From: Sulfurovum sp.
GTDB lineage: Bacteria; Campylobacterota; Campylobacteria; Campylobacterales; Sulfurovaceae
Length of the DNA: 40,023 nucleotides
Direction: 5' to 3'
NCBI GenBank assembly: GCA_023955225.1
Contig: JAGSGJ010000018.1
Location: 1 to 40,023 of the forward strand
The notes beneath the pieces are model-generated. The model was not told where the DNA came from. It searched no databases and saw only the letters and a program-made list of their open reading frames with translations. The translations under genes were made by a program, and so were the position numbers. Shown piece after piece: positions 32,240-40,023 of the stretch. The first letter of the stretch is position 1, and every line of letters begins with the position of its first letter.

Positions 32240-33673
32240 CTATAAAGACTCAGTAAGTGCAAAAGGAACAAGCAGTTTTGGATGCCTGTTAGTAGTAAGA
32301 AGAAAGTCTTGTATCCGACTAGAGAGAAGTTTTCTAATGCTGTCAGTATTGAGACGTTGTTCAAAAGGTGCGATTTGAAGTATATCTTCCATGTTTGAAA
32401 GTTCACGTATAGGGTTAGCTACTTTTTGTTCGATGTTCATATCCATGTTAAAGATGTGTGTAAGTGTCTCATAATGTTCTATGATCATCTTTTTACTCTC
32501 AAAGTCACCTTCAGGGTCAAAGTCACCAAGTGTAAGTCCTAATCCCAGTGTCTCAGAAATATCAAAGGCGGTAGATGAGATAGATTCCATCTTTTCATTT
32601 TCACTCATAAGTATTACAGAACTTTTGATGTTATAGAGTAGTTTATCACCAAAAAGGAAAACCAACTTTTTTAAGTTATAGAGGGTTTCTTTAAGGTCAT
32701 CTGACTCAAATGTCGGGATACTGTTCATAATAAGCCCGATATTAAATTCATGTATATCATTTTCTACGATAGATTTAACATTTTTATCTTCATAAGCGAT
32801 CGAGATTGTAACGTGTTCGGATTCCAGCGCTTTAAGCTCATCTATTAATTTAAAGTTATTTGGGTGCATGATACGTACAAATAAGTCCTTGTCTTCCAAT
32901 TTCTCTATAAGGTAAATACTCTGTTTTAGGTACAGTACTGCATCTTTTTTGTCATGTTTAAAATCTAAAATGAGATAAATATTTTTACCAAACGGTTCAG
33001 GGAAAAGACCTATTCTTTTGTTGATAGTCTTGTATACACCATCAAGCACGATAGGTTTTCCTAAGATAAGCAAGGTGTCATTTGGACGTATCATAGTAGC
33101 ATTTGTTGGAAGGATCTGTTTCTCATTTCTGTAGAGTGCAGCGATCTTCCATTGATGTTGAAGTATTGATCCTATGTGCCTATAGGCATAAGAACTTCCA
33201 AAAGGTACATGTACCTCCATAATTTCACCTTTACCTAGCCCAACATTCTGAGCGACCAAAGGTACATTGGGAAGTTGATCATAAAGATGGGCAGCTATGA
33301 GTTGATCACTGTGTACAATGTTGATGTTTTCGTGGTCTTTTCCTATCTCTTCATCATCCCATTGATTTACAAGTACTATACGCATTTTCGTGTTGATAAG
33401 AGCTACGTTCTTAAGGGCATATCTCGCATCTTCTATATCTTCCATAACGATAAAAAGATTTGAGAATTTAGTGGTATCCATGATATTTTTAAGTTTTGAA
33501 AAACTTGTAGGATCAGCATCTATTACTGTGATGTTCTTACCCATTTTTTCAGGTGTTGTATGTGCTTTATAGCATGTAACATAGTATTGATTCTCTGCAA
33601 CTCTATTTTGACTGACCCAGGCTATAAAGTGTTTAGCAATGCTACCACTAGCTAAAATAAGTATGTTTTTGAT
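32240..33673 (-). CDS. TrkA-like (COG3400) protein with an apparent ATC start
   Basis: A 477-residue, probably cytosolic protein related to TrkA-type potassium regulators. The first ATG (33544) would omit a clear Rossmann strand and loop. The open frame upstream reads IKNILILASGSIAKHFIAWV and continues without break into MGKNITVIDADP. No ATG, GTG or TTG exists in this extension; AAAGGA lies 5 bases before an ATC (33671-33673) exactly where the family starts with Met-Lys-Asn. I infer initiation at ATC. A TrkA-C-like middle part is suggested by GEIMEVHVPFGSSYAY and NDTLLILGK. The gene is divergent from tgt. If the ATC were a sequence error for ATG, the protein would be the same length. Confidence 0.8.
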   Translation of the reverse strand: MKNILILASGSIAKHFIAWVSQNRVAENQYYVTCYKAHTTPEKMGKNITVIDADPTSFSKLKNIMDTTKFSNLFIVMEDIEDARYALKNVALINTKMRIVLVNQWDDEEIGKDHENINIVHSDQLIAAHLYDQLPNVPLVAQNVGLGKGEIMEVHVPFGSSYAYRHIGSILQHQWKIAALYRNEKQILPTNATMIRPNDTLLILGKPIVLDGVYKTINKRIGLFPEPFGKNIYLILDFKHDKKDAVLYLKQSIYLIEKLEDKDLFVRIMHPNNFKLIDELKALESEHVTISIAYEDKNVKSIVENDIHEFNIGLIMNSIPTFESDDLKETLYNLKKLVFLFGDKLLYNIKSSVILMSENEKMESISSTAFDISETLGLGLTLGDFDPEGDFESKKMIIEHYETLTHIFNMDMNIEQKVANPIRELSNMEDILQIAPFEQRLNTDSIRKLLSSRIQDFLLTTNRHPKLLVPFALTESL

Positions 33674-33686
33674 GAAAATCCTTTAG

Positions 33687-33775
33687 ATGGTACGCCAAAA
33701 ATAAGCAAGCTTATATTGGCTACGCTACCGTGTGAACTTCCTACTGGAGGAAACTCACGCGATCAGTCGCATTAA
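33687..33775 (-). ncRNA. Candidate structured leader of the TrkA-like gene
   Basis: A GC-richer block in AT-rich DNA with three hairpins. The largest (33729-33761) has a 7-bp outer stem (CGTGTGA/TCACGCG), a 2x2 internal loop, a 5-bp inner stem (TTCCT/AGGAA) and a 5-base loop. GGTA/TACC with GCC/GGC (33689-33729) encloses a small ATAAG/CTTAT hairpin. GCGA/TCGC lies at 33759-33770. On the minus strand, TATAAT at 33867-33872 could start a leader of roughly 190 bases running through this block to AAAGGA of the TrkA-like gene. It matches no riboswitch class I know. Regulation is inference. Confidence 0.35.
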
Positions 33776-33814
33776 AAAATTACAAGAAAAAACTTTTTCA
33801 TTAACACATTGTTT

Positions 33815-33844
33815 TTGTCTTATTCTAGAAAATATAGATATACT
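33815..33844 (+). promoter_or_regulatory. Possible tgt promoter
   Basis: TTGTCT (33815-33820), an 18-bp spacer and TATACT (33839-33844) precede tgt by about 34 bp, giving a short leader. A second -10-like TATTAT overlaps 33866-33871 and would give a nearly leaderless transcript. Confidence 0.4.
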
Positions 33845-33877
33845 TTCGTAATTATTTTTGAGGGATATTATAACACA

Positions 33878-34996
33878 ATGGAATTTCAGATAGATAAAAC
33901 AGACGGTAAAGCAAGAGCTTGTACCATAAAAACAGCCCATTCCACCATACAAACACCGGTCTTTATGCCTGTAGGGACTGCTGGTGCTGTTAAAGCACTT
34001 GATGCAACAGACCTTGCGACATTCATTAAACCAGAGATTATTTTGGGGAATACCTATCATCTATATATCCGTCCAGGTGATGAAACGATTAAGACCATGG
34101 GAAAATTACACGGCTTTACAAAATATCCTAAAAGTTTCCTCACAGACAGTGGTGGATTCCAGGCATTTTCACTCTCAGACAATGTCAAAATAGATGAAGG
34201 AGGCATTACTTTTCGAAGTCATGTTGATGGAAGTAAACACTACTTTACACCTAAGAAAGTGATAGACATCCAACATAACTTAGGTTCAGACATTATGATG
34301 ATACTCGATGATCTTGTAGCCCTGCCCGCTACACAGGAACGTATCAAAGCGAGTATTGAACGTACCACACGTTGGGCGCAGGAATCTATAGACTACTTTA
34401 GAGCCAAGCAGGAAGAAGGTATAGGCGTTGATCAAAATATCTTTGCTATTATCCAGGGTGGTACAGATAATGCTTTTCGTGAGAAGTCAGCCAAAGAACT
34501 CTGTGCTATGGATTATGATGGTTTTGCCATAGGTGGACTTAGTGTTGGAGAAGCCAACCAGGATATGTATGATACGGTAGAGTGGACTACACAGTTTATG
34601 CCCGAAGACAAGCCTCGTTACCTTATGGGTGTAGGAACTCCGGAAGATCTAGTAGAGAATGTTGCACGTGGTGTAGACATGTTTGACTGTGTCATGCCTA
34701 CTAGAAATGCACGTAATGGAACACTCTTTACAAGTTTTGGAAAAGTGAACATTAAAAAAGCTGAGTACACGACTGACGAAGGTCCAATTGACCCTGAATG
34801 TGGATGTATGGTATGCAAAACCTATTCACGATCGTACCTTCGTCACCTTTTCCGCGCAAGAGAGATCACGTATTTTAGACTGGGGACGATTCATAACCTC
34901 TATTATTATTTGAATCTTATGACGCAGATGAGAGAGGCTATACAGGAAGGAAGATTTGATACATTTAAAGCGGAGTTTTATGAGAAGCGAAAGTAA
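33878..34996 (+). CDS. tgt: Queuine/preQ1 tRNA-guanine transglycosylase
   Basis: A 372-residue enzyme that swaps guanine for preQ1 at position 34 of tRNAs with GUN anticodons. The substrate-binding segment is DSGGFQAFSL, ILDDLVALPA and IQGGTDN are present, and the zinc site reads CGCMVC with a downstream His (TIHNL). An in-frame ATG at 33809 exists, but the family begins at MEFQIDKTDGKARACTIKTA, so I use 33878. Its ribosome site is poor (GAGGGA, 12 bases away). tgt is divergent from the TrkA-like gene, with which it forms a pair I recall as conserved in Helicobacter. Confidence 0.93.
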   Translation: MEFQIDKTDGKARACTIKTAHSTIQTPVFMPVGTAGAVKALDATDLATFIKPEIILGNTYHLYIRPGDETIKTMGKLHGFTKYPKSFLTDSGGFQAFSLSDNVKIDEGGITFRSHVDGSKHYFTPKKVIDIQHNLGSDIMMILDDLVALPATQERIKASIERTTRWAQESIDYFRAKQEEGIGVDQNIFAIIQGGTDNAFREKSAKELCAMDYDGFAIGGLSVGEANQDMYDTVEWTTQFMPEDKPRYLMGVGTPEDLVENVARGVDMFDCVMPTRNARNGTLFTSFGKVNIKKAEYTTDEGPIDPECGCMVCKTYSRSYLRHLFRAREITYFRLGTIHNLYYYLNLMTQMREAIQEGRFDTFKAEFYEKRK

Positions 34997-35035
34997 TATA
35001 TAAAACACTCTTTATAGGAAAGAATGGTTGTATTA

Positions 35036-35635
35036 TCATTTGATAGACAACCTTAAAACCATAGTGTCATCTTCATTATATTCTTCTATGACTTTTGCAT
35101 CCAGTGAAGGTTTACCTGTAATGAGAGCACCTTTAATCGTATTTAATACATGAAAAAAGTTTTTATTAAAAGGTGTAGTGATCTCTTTTATTTTTTTATG
35201 TCTGATCACTTGTATTATGTTTTGAATACAATGCATATAATACATTTTATTGATGGCTCTTTGGACTCTATAATTTTTCATGAGTTCAATGTTCTTTATC
35301 CATACTTCTTTGTCAATATCTGCTAGATGTACTAAGTTTTGTATATACTCTATCTCATGTTTTATCTTCTGTTTATACTTTTCGCACTCTTTAGAAACAG
35401 ACTCTTCTATGTCATTTTCATAGCATTTTAAAATTGTATGCAACTCTTCTTCTTTTAATGATCTATTTTCAAAGGTATGGGTATAAAATGGTTTTTTTTC
35501 ATAATCATTGTCAATATCTTTAAGGATCTCCAAGGCTACCATGAGATAAACATATTTATCTTCTTTTGATTTTTTATAAACGATTCCGTGATTTGATATC
35601 TCTACTCTTGGCCCTACATATTCTGCTTTTGACAT
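35036..35635 (-). CDS. Conserved-type hypothetical protein
   Basis: A 199-residue soluble protein starting MSKAEYVGPRVEISNHGIVY. It is rich in Lys, Glu and Ile, with a long central helix (about 85-115, KYKQKIKHEIEYIQNLVHLA) that may form a coiled coil. No enzyme motif, signal peptide or membrane segment is visible. AAAGG lies 8 bases before the ATG. It is a single gene convergent with tgt. I do not recognise the family. Confidence 0.7.
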   Translation of the reverse strand: MSKAEYVGPRVEISNHGIVYKKSKEDKYVYLMVALEILKDIDNDYEKKPFYTHTFENRSLKEEELHTILKCYENDIEESVSKECEKYKQKIKHEIEYIQNLVHLADIDKEVWIKNIELMKNYRVQRAINKMYYMHCIQNIIQVIRHKKIKEITTPFNKNFFHVLNTIKGALITGKPSLDAKVIEEYNEDDTMVLRLSIK

Positions 35636-35783
35636 AAGGTTTACCTTTTGTTAGATAATTGACTAAAATTTATTATAACTAGAAATAATTTAATATATTC
35701 ATATAAAGTGATAAGGCGTTTGGTTCATTATATTATCTTAGAGAAAGAAAAGATGAATAAACACATTATAATATTAAATACTA

Positions 35784-36674
35784 TCAACGTTTGTATGGAA
35801 CCTTTGCAGAAGGAGTCTCTTTTGAAGTATCTTTTAAATGTGTGTCTTGGTCATCGAAAAATATGTCTGCTCCAAACGCTTTGATGACCTCATATTTTTG
35901 TACACCGCCTTGGAAGAAGGCTTCATCTACACGTACACCCCACCCTTCTAATGTTCCCAGTACTCTTTCATGTGTGGAGAAGTTTCTTGCCGTCACCAGT
36001 GCTGTACGGATGGGTGAACCTTCCATAGGAAATTTATCCTGTATTTCTGAGATGGTTTTAAGGAATTTGAAAAAAGGTCCTTTACTGAGTGGATTCTGTG
36101 CGTTTGTACGTTCATATTCTATAAATGCTTCCAAACCTTTTTCCTGATACACTTTTTCACTCTCATCACCAAAAATAACAGCATCACCATCAAAAGCGAT
36201 CTTCACCATATCACTTTCTGTTGATATGATAGGTGTATGCGGGAGTATGGTTGCAGCAGCTACACCGGAGTTTACGGCCTCTTCAACATCTGGGGAGTGA
36301 ACAGAAAGAAACAGGTCTACTTTAAAGGCTTCAAGGTATCTGCTTACAGGAGTACCTGCTGTCCATCCGGTACGTTCTATATCTAAGTTGTAGTGTTCTA
36401 TAGATCGTCCAATGCGTAGGCCTGTAGCAGCGTTGTTACGTGAAAGAATGATAACTTCTATGAGTTTGTTGTCAAATTTTTTGTTAATGGCAAGCAGGTT
36501 TTGTACAAATCTAAATGCAGAACCTTTAGACAAAGGATCATCCAAACGAGACAGCTGATAATCATAATATGCTTCTAAGCCCTCTTTGTCAAAGATACTG
36601 TTTTCTTCTTCAAGGCTAAAGAGTGCACGAGAAGAAATAGCAATTACAAGTTTGTCTTTAAGGTCATACGCCAT
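35784..36674 (-). CDS. 5'-nucleotidase, cytosolic NT5C1-like
   Basis: A 296-residue cytosolic enzyme of the 5'-nucleotidase family PF06189, predicted to dephosphorylate nucleoside monophosphates. Segments LVIAISSRALFSLEEEN, DDPLSKGSAFRFVQNLLAIN, EVIILSRNNAATGLR and, near the end, AFGADIFFDDQDTHL fit the family, with a HAD-like Asp set (DGDAVIFGDESE). A duplicated NPLSKGPFFKFLKTI segment in the second half mirrors the first, as in the eukaryotic enzyme. No signal peptide. The gene is divergent from the gamma-glutamylcyclotransferase-like gene. The 148 bp between its stop and the gene at 35635 hold nothing I can support. Confidence 0.85.
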   Translation of the reverse strand: MAYDLKDKLVIAISSRALFSLEEENSIFDKEGLEAYYDYQLSRLDDPLSKGSAFRFVQNLLAINKKFDNKLIEVIILSRNNAATGLRIGRSIEHYNLDIERTGWTAGTPVSRYLEAFKVDLFLSVHSPDVEEAVNSGVAAATILPHTPIISTESDMVKIAFDGDAVIFGDESEKVYQEKGLEAFIEYERTNAQNPLSKGPFFKFLKTISEIQDKFPMEGSPIRTALVTARNFSTHERVLGTLEGWGVRVDEAFFQGGVQKYEVIKAFGADIFFDDQDTHLKDTSKETPSAKVPYKR

Positions 36675-36790
36675 AGGTTTCCTTTTGTTGATAGTTGTAT
36701 TGTAGTCAATTTTACTTTATGAGATAGATAAAGAGTCTACCAAACTAAATCTATGCTAGAATTCTCTCATTAAATAATAAAGGTTAGCAG

Positions 36791-37138
36791 ATGGAATCAC
36801 TTTTTGTCTATGGTACACTCATGCCAAATTGTCCCAATGGTCATATACTTGAAAATATCACTGGTAAATTTGTACCAGCAACAGTAGAGGGACATCTCCT
36901 TGGCGCGGGATGGTCAGCCTCTATGGGTTACCCGGGCATAAAACTGGATTCTAATGGTGACACAGTACACGGCTACTTATTTTACTCACGTAACCTCGAT
37001 GATAATTGGGACTATCTAGATGAATTTGAGGGAGATGAGTTTGTCCGTACAGCAGTAAGTGCAGAAAGATACGATGAACTCGATGTAGATACTTTCATTT
37101 ATGTACTTAAAGAAGATAAAGATCACTTGGAAGAGTAA
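36791..37138 (+). CDS. Gamma-glutamylcyclotransferase-like protein
   Basis: A 115-residue protein of the AIG2/GGCT-like fold. It has the phosphate-binding start LFVYGTLMPN and the catalytic Glu in DYLDEFEGDEF. Relatives cyclise gamma-glutamyl groups in glutathione turnover or act on other amides; the substrate here is unknown. A GC-poor ribosome site (AAAGG) lies upstream. It is followed by lemA after 50 bp. Confidence 0.85.
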   Translation: MESLFVYGTLMPNCPNGHILENITGKFVPATVEGHLLGAGWSASMGYPGIKLDSNGDTVHGYLFYSRNLDDNWDYLDEFEGDEFVRTAVSAERYDELDVDTFIYVLKEDKDHLEE

Positions 37139-37188
37139 AAAAGTATATTTTGTTATAATAAAAACATACAAAATTTAAAGGAAGAAAA

Positions 37189-37752
37189 ATGAGTTTTGGA
37201 AATATCGTTTTACTGATCATTGTAGCTGTAGCTGCTTATCTAGTCGTTATATATAATAGGTTTATATCATTGAGAACAGGCATAGATGCATCATGGGCAG
37301 ACATAGATGTACAACTCAAACGTCGATATGATCTGATCCCTGCACTGGTAGATACAGTAAAAGGATATAAGGATTATGAAGCAGAGACACTTGAAAAGGT
37401 GATTCAGGCACGTCAACAGGGTTTAAGTGCAGGGAGTATGGATGAAAAGGCTGCCGCAGCCAATATGATCTCTGGTGCTTTGGGTAAACTCTTTGCACTT
37501 GCAGAAGCCTACCCTGACCTTAAAGCAAATACTACATTTATTAAATTACAAAATGAGCTTACTAACATTGAAGATGCTATACAAAATGCAAGACGTTACT
37601 ATAATGCCATCGTAAGAGACTATAGCTATAGACTTGAGTCTTTCCCTGACCTTTATGTAGCACGAAAATTTAACTTTACCGGACGTGAGTATTTTGAACT
37701 TGATGCGAGTGAAGCTGAAGCTGCAAAAAAGATGCCTAAAATCGATCTTTAA
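37189..37752 (+). CDS. lemA: LemA family protein
   Basis: A 187-residue membrane-anchored protein with one N-terminal helix (about 4-25, IVLLIIVAVAAYLVVIYNRF) and a long helical bundle. Family sequences RTGIDASWADIDVQLKRRYD, LIPALVDTVKGY and ARRYYNAIVRDY are intact. AAAGGAAG precedes the ATG. It is followed at once by the DUF2207 gene, a pairing common to many bacteria, which suggests that the two act together at the cell envelope. Confidence 0.92.
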   Translation: MSFGNIVLLIIVAVAAYLVVIYNRFISLRTGIDASWADIDVQLKRRYDLIPALVDTVKGYKDYEAETLEKVIQARQQGLSAGSMDEKAAAANMISGALGKLFALAEAYPDLKANTTFIKLQNELTNIEDAIQNARRYYNAIVRDYSYRLESFPDLYVARKFNFTGREYFELDASEAEAAKKMPKIDL

Positions 37753-37756
37753 TCTC

Positions 37757-39628
37757 ATGAAAAAACTACTACTCCTTACCCTCCTCTTTTTGGGGTTGGG
37801 TTCTTCTGCTAACGCTGAAAAGATCTCAAACTATAAGATAGATGTTACAGTAGAACAAAGTGGCGAACTCTCCATCATTGAGTCCATAGAATATGACTTT
37901 GAACAGCAGAGGAAGCACGGTATATTTCGTGATATTCCTTACACCATAAAAAGAAATGATCTCATAAAAGATCTTGGTTTATATGAGTTTTCGGTACAGC
38001 TTGATGGTGGTATCGTGGAGTGGCAGCAGTCTACTTTCGGTTCTGCACAGGCAGGTGATGTACTGCGCTTGAAGATAGCTTCTTCAAGTACGTATATTAC
38101 AGGGAAACATCATTACCAAATAGCTTACCGTGTAAAAAAAGGTGTTCTTCCTGCTACACAAAACGAAGAGGATGATGCCATACGTTGGAATATCATCGGT
38201 ACAGGCTGGCAGATATCTATTGACAACATAGAAGCAAATTTTTTCTTGCCCTCTTCACTCAGTCAGCATGACATAGCACTCTCTACTTACACCGGGCCTT
38301 ATGGTTCAGAGAGTTCTTCTGCAAGAAGTATGTGGGTAAACCCAAAACAATTACAAGTCAAAGTATCTAGTCTTACCCCTTATGAAGGTGCTACAGTTGA
38401 GATGGCATACCCTGCCAATATCTTAGATCAAAATGGACTTGAAAATGTTAAAGCAAGTTTTATGGACTGGTTTTTAGCCAATTTTCATTGGGCGGCATTG
38501 GTCGGATTTTTGATTTATTTGCGTGAGATGTACAAAAAAAATATAGGATTTATAGATCAAAGATCTGTAGCTGTACAGTACGAAGCACCCAAAGGTTTAA
38601 GTTTATTGCAGTCAGGGCTTGTTCTAGATAGATTTACAGATAAAGAAGACTATGCTGCAGCAGTACTTGAACTGGCAGAGTTAGGACATCTGGAGATAGA
38701 TCAAAAAGATAAAAAACTTGACCCTTTTTTGAAACGTATAGTGACAAGTACAAAAAACTTGACGATGGACCAAAAGTATCTCCTTGAACAGGTGCTGTTT
38801 AAAGGTAAGAATACTTTAGTCATGTCACCTGGTTCAGAATCAAAGGCTACATCTTTGCAAGAAGGATTTAAATACATTAATGACCATCTTTATAACTGGT
38901 CTGTAGCTGATGGATATATGGTTGAAAACCCACAAAGGGTACGTAAAGAGTTTTTACTTAAGAGCCTTTTCTTTTTATTGCCTGTTGTAGCATTGGTACT
39001 CTATAGCTTGTATTTAAAGCTTGGAGAAGCTGCTATTTTCCTTTTGGTTTTCCCTCTGATCTTTGGTGCTGTTGGATTAAATATCATGACGTTAAAGAAA
39101 AACTGGTTCTCTAAATTGACAGGTTTCCTGTTTGGTTCGGTAGGTATGATCCCGCTCCTTTCCATTCAGAAAGAAGGCATAAACCTAAATGAACTTATCT
39201 TAGGACCTGTGGGAGTACTTATCATACTGGTAGCAGCATTGTTCTTTACCTATAAAAAGATAGGAAGATTTACACAAAAAGGTGCATACGCTTCTAAACA
39301 TTTACTGGGTTTAAAAGAGTTTATCAAACGGGTAAAACAAGATGAAATAAAAAGACGTTTAGAGATGGACCCTCTTTACCTTGAAAAGATGCTGCCGTAT
39401 GCTGTGCTTTTTAATGAAGCAGACCATTGGCTCTCTTTCTATGATATTTTAAATGTAAAAGCACCACATTGGTATCATGGAGACGTTTCAAATATGGGTC
39501 GATTTTCTTCTTCCGTAAACTCGGCATCTACATCCCCTTCGAAAAGTTCCAGTGGAGGTAGTGGTTTCTCTGGTGGGGGTGGCTTCTCTGGTGGAGGAGG
39601 TGGAGGAGGTGGTGGAGGAAGTTGGTGA
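37757..39628 (+). CDS. DUF2207 membrane protein with Gly-rich tail
   Basis: A 623-residue protein with a signal peptide (MKKLLLLTLLFLGLGSSANA). A DUF2207 extracytoplasmic region runs to about residue 240, including SIEYDFEQQRKHGIFRDIPY. Two or three membrane helices follow around 250-265 and 415-490. A cytoplasmic part precedes a Ser/Gly tail ending in GGGGFSGGG and GSW. The longer frame from 37685 overlaps lemA and adds no signal peptide, so I use the ATG at 37757, 4 bases after the lemA stop. Its function is unknown; lemA coupling suggests a shared role. Confidence 0.88.
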   Translation: MKKLLLLTLLFLGLGSSANAEKISNYKIDVTVEQSGELSIIESIEYDFEQQRKHGIFRDIPYTIKRNDLIKDLGLYEFSVQLDGGIVEWQQSTFGSAQAGDVLRLKIASSSTYITGKHHYQIAYRVKKGVLPATQNEEDDAIRWNIIGTGWQISIDNIEANFFLPSSLSQHDIALSTYTGPYGSESSSARSMWVNPKQLQVKVSSLTPYEGATVEMAYPANILDQNGLENVKASFMDWFLANFHWAALVGFLIYLREMYKKNIGFIDQRSVAVQYEAPKGLSLLQSGLVLDRFTDKEDYAAAVLELAELGHLEIDQKDKKLDPFLKRIVTSTKNLTMDQKYLLEQVLFKGKNTLVMSPGSESKATSLQEGFKYINDHLYNWSVADGYMVENPQRVRKEFLLKSLFFLLPVVALVLYSLYLKLGEAAIFLLVFPLIFGAVGLNIMTLKKNWFSKLTGFLFGSVGMIPLLSIQKEGINLNELILGPVGVLIILVAALFFTYKKIGRFTQKGAYASKHLLGLKEFIKRVKQDEIKRRLEMDPLYLEKMLPYAVLFNEADHWLSFYDILNVKAPHWYHGDVSNMGRFSSSVNSASTSPSKSSSGGSGFSGGGGFSGGGGGGGGGGSW

Positions 39629-39721
39629 CTATAGACTCAACAGTAATTATTTTTTTGCCTTACTTCTTTTATCCTTTACATTATAAAACCATTCATATAA
39701 GTATATTTTATAAGGTTATAC

Positions 39722-40023
39722 TTGACTACCCTCTCAGAAACACTCAAAAGATATCGCTGTATGCCATCATTTGGAACAGTTGGAGAGTACCTAACTCCAG
39801 GAGGACTAGGTGTACGTTTAGATACAGTATTTACAGTGGATACACCATCCCTCCAAATTATGACTCTATGGTAGGTAAACTTATTGTATGGGCTCTAGAT
39901 TGGGAGGGTGTGGTTAAAAAAGCCAGGCGTGCTTTAGATGAATACTATATTGAGGGGATTACCACCAATATTATATTACACAAAGATATCGTCAATGATG
40001 ATGACTTTATTGCAGGTAAGTTC
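39722..40023 (+). pseudogene. Truncated, frameshifted biotin carboxylase fragment
   Basis: The C-terminal third of an AccC/PycA-type biotin carboxylase is recognisable in two frames. The first reads RYRCMPSFGTVGEYLTPGG and then GLGVRLDT. The second reads YSGYTIPPNYDSMVGKLIVW and continues ALDEYYIEGITTNI to the window edge. The frames switch near 39826-39830, consistent with one deleted base (GATACAG-TATTTAC where a codon needs one more base). The ATP-binding two thirds and any start are absent upstream. The right end runs out of the window, so whether the 3' end is intact is unknown. Confidence 0.8.

Noticed and set aside
33687..33775. Fluoride, preQ1 or other known riboswitch, or a tRNA
   Set aside because: A short GATGG...CGCC similarity to the fluoride motif is not followed by the rest of the consensus; no preQ1 pattern precedes tgt, and no T-loop or acceptor stem is present.
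33809..33877. Longer tgt start at 33809
   Set aside because: The extra residues are unlike the family N-terminus and the candidate promoter lies inside them.
37685..37756. Longer DUF2207 start at 37685
   Set aside because: It overlaps lemA in another frame and hides the signal peptide that begins at 37757.

Overview
The window looks like chromosome from a Campylobacterota (epsilonproteobacterial) sulfur oxidiser, most like Sulfurovum or Sulfurimonas. The pointers are the low GC content, AT-rich intergenic DNA with TATAAT-type -10 boxes, and a BioV-type pimeloyl-ACP methyl ester esterase, which is a Campylobacterota hallmark. The gene order tgt / TrkA-like / aroB / mscS / mtaB / ftsH-like also resembles a block I recall from Helicobacter and Campylobacter. 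DsrE-like, SulP and rhodanese-like genes fit a sulfur-based lifestyle. The genus is inference.

Layout. 1-4.9 kb: a partial hypothetical gene at the left edge, a Tas-like aldo/keto reductase, and a 1000-residue LVIVD-repeat lipoprotein ending in a strong hairpin. 4.9-7.2 kb: a membrane diguanylate cyclase flanked by apparent gene remnants, and a small exported protein. 7.2-10.3 kb: about 600 bp of AT-rich DNA leads into a TetR regulator gene. Its promoter carries four near-identical palindromes at exactly 42-bp steps. A methyltransferase gene and a broken yjdF (DUF2238) copy follow, then a Gly/Lys/Gln-rich exported protein and a 43-residue membrane peptide. 10.4-13.5 kb: a DUF3365 haem protein, a methyltransferase, and two exported EF-hand proteins, with an inverted frameshifted copy of part of the methyltransferase between them. 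13.8-20.9 kb (plus strand): BaiN-like flavoprotein, exported DsrE-like protein, RhlE helicase, SulP transporter and three tandem exported rhodanese paralogues. 20.9-33.7 kb (minus strand): a mogA operon, a two-component pair whose response regulator is REC-GGDEF-EAL, then SDR, bioV, an FtsH homologue without its protease motif, mtaB, mscS, aroB and a TrkA-like protein that appears to start at ATC. 33.9-40 kb: tgt, a hypothetical gene, a 5'-nucleotidase, a gamma-glutamylcyclotransferase-like gene, lemA, a DUF2207 gene, and a frameshifted biotin carboxylase fragment at the right edge.

How the genes work together. Three themes recur: sulfur handling (DsrE, SulP, rhodaneses), c-di-GMP signalling (one synthase, plus a kinase paired with a probable phosphodiesterase), and a conserved housekeeping block for tRNA modification, shikimate and biotin synthesis and membrane functions. 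I found no CRISPR array, rRNA, convincing tRNA, intact insertion sequence or complete prophage. The most unusual items are the phased TetR operator array, the protease-dead FtsH, the ATC start behind a structured leader, and the rhodanese triplication in which one copy has lost the conserved Arg.
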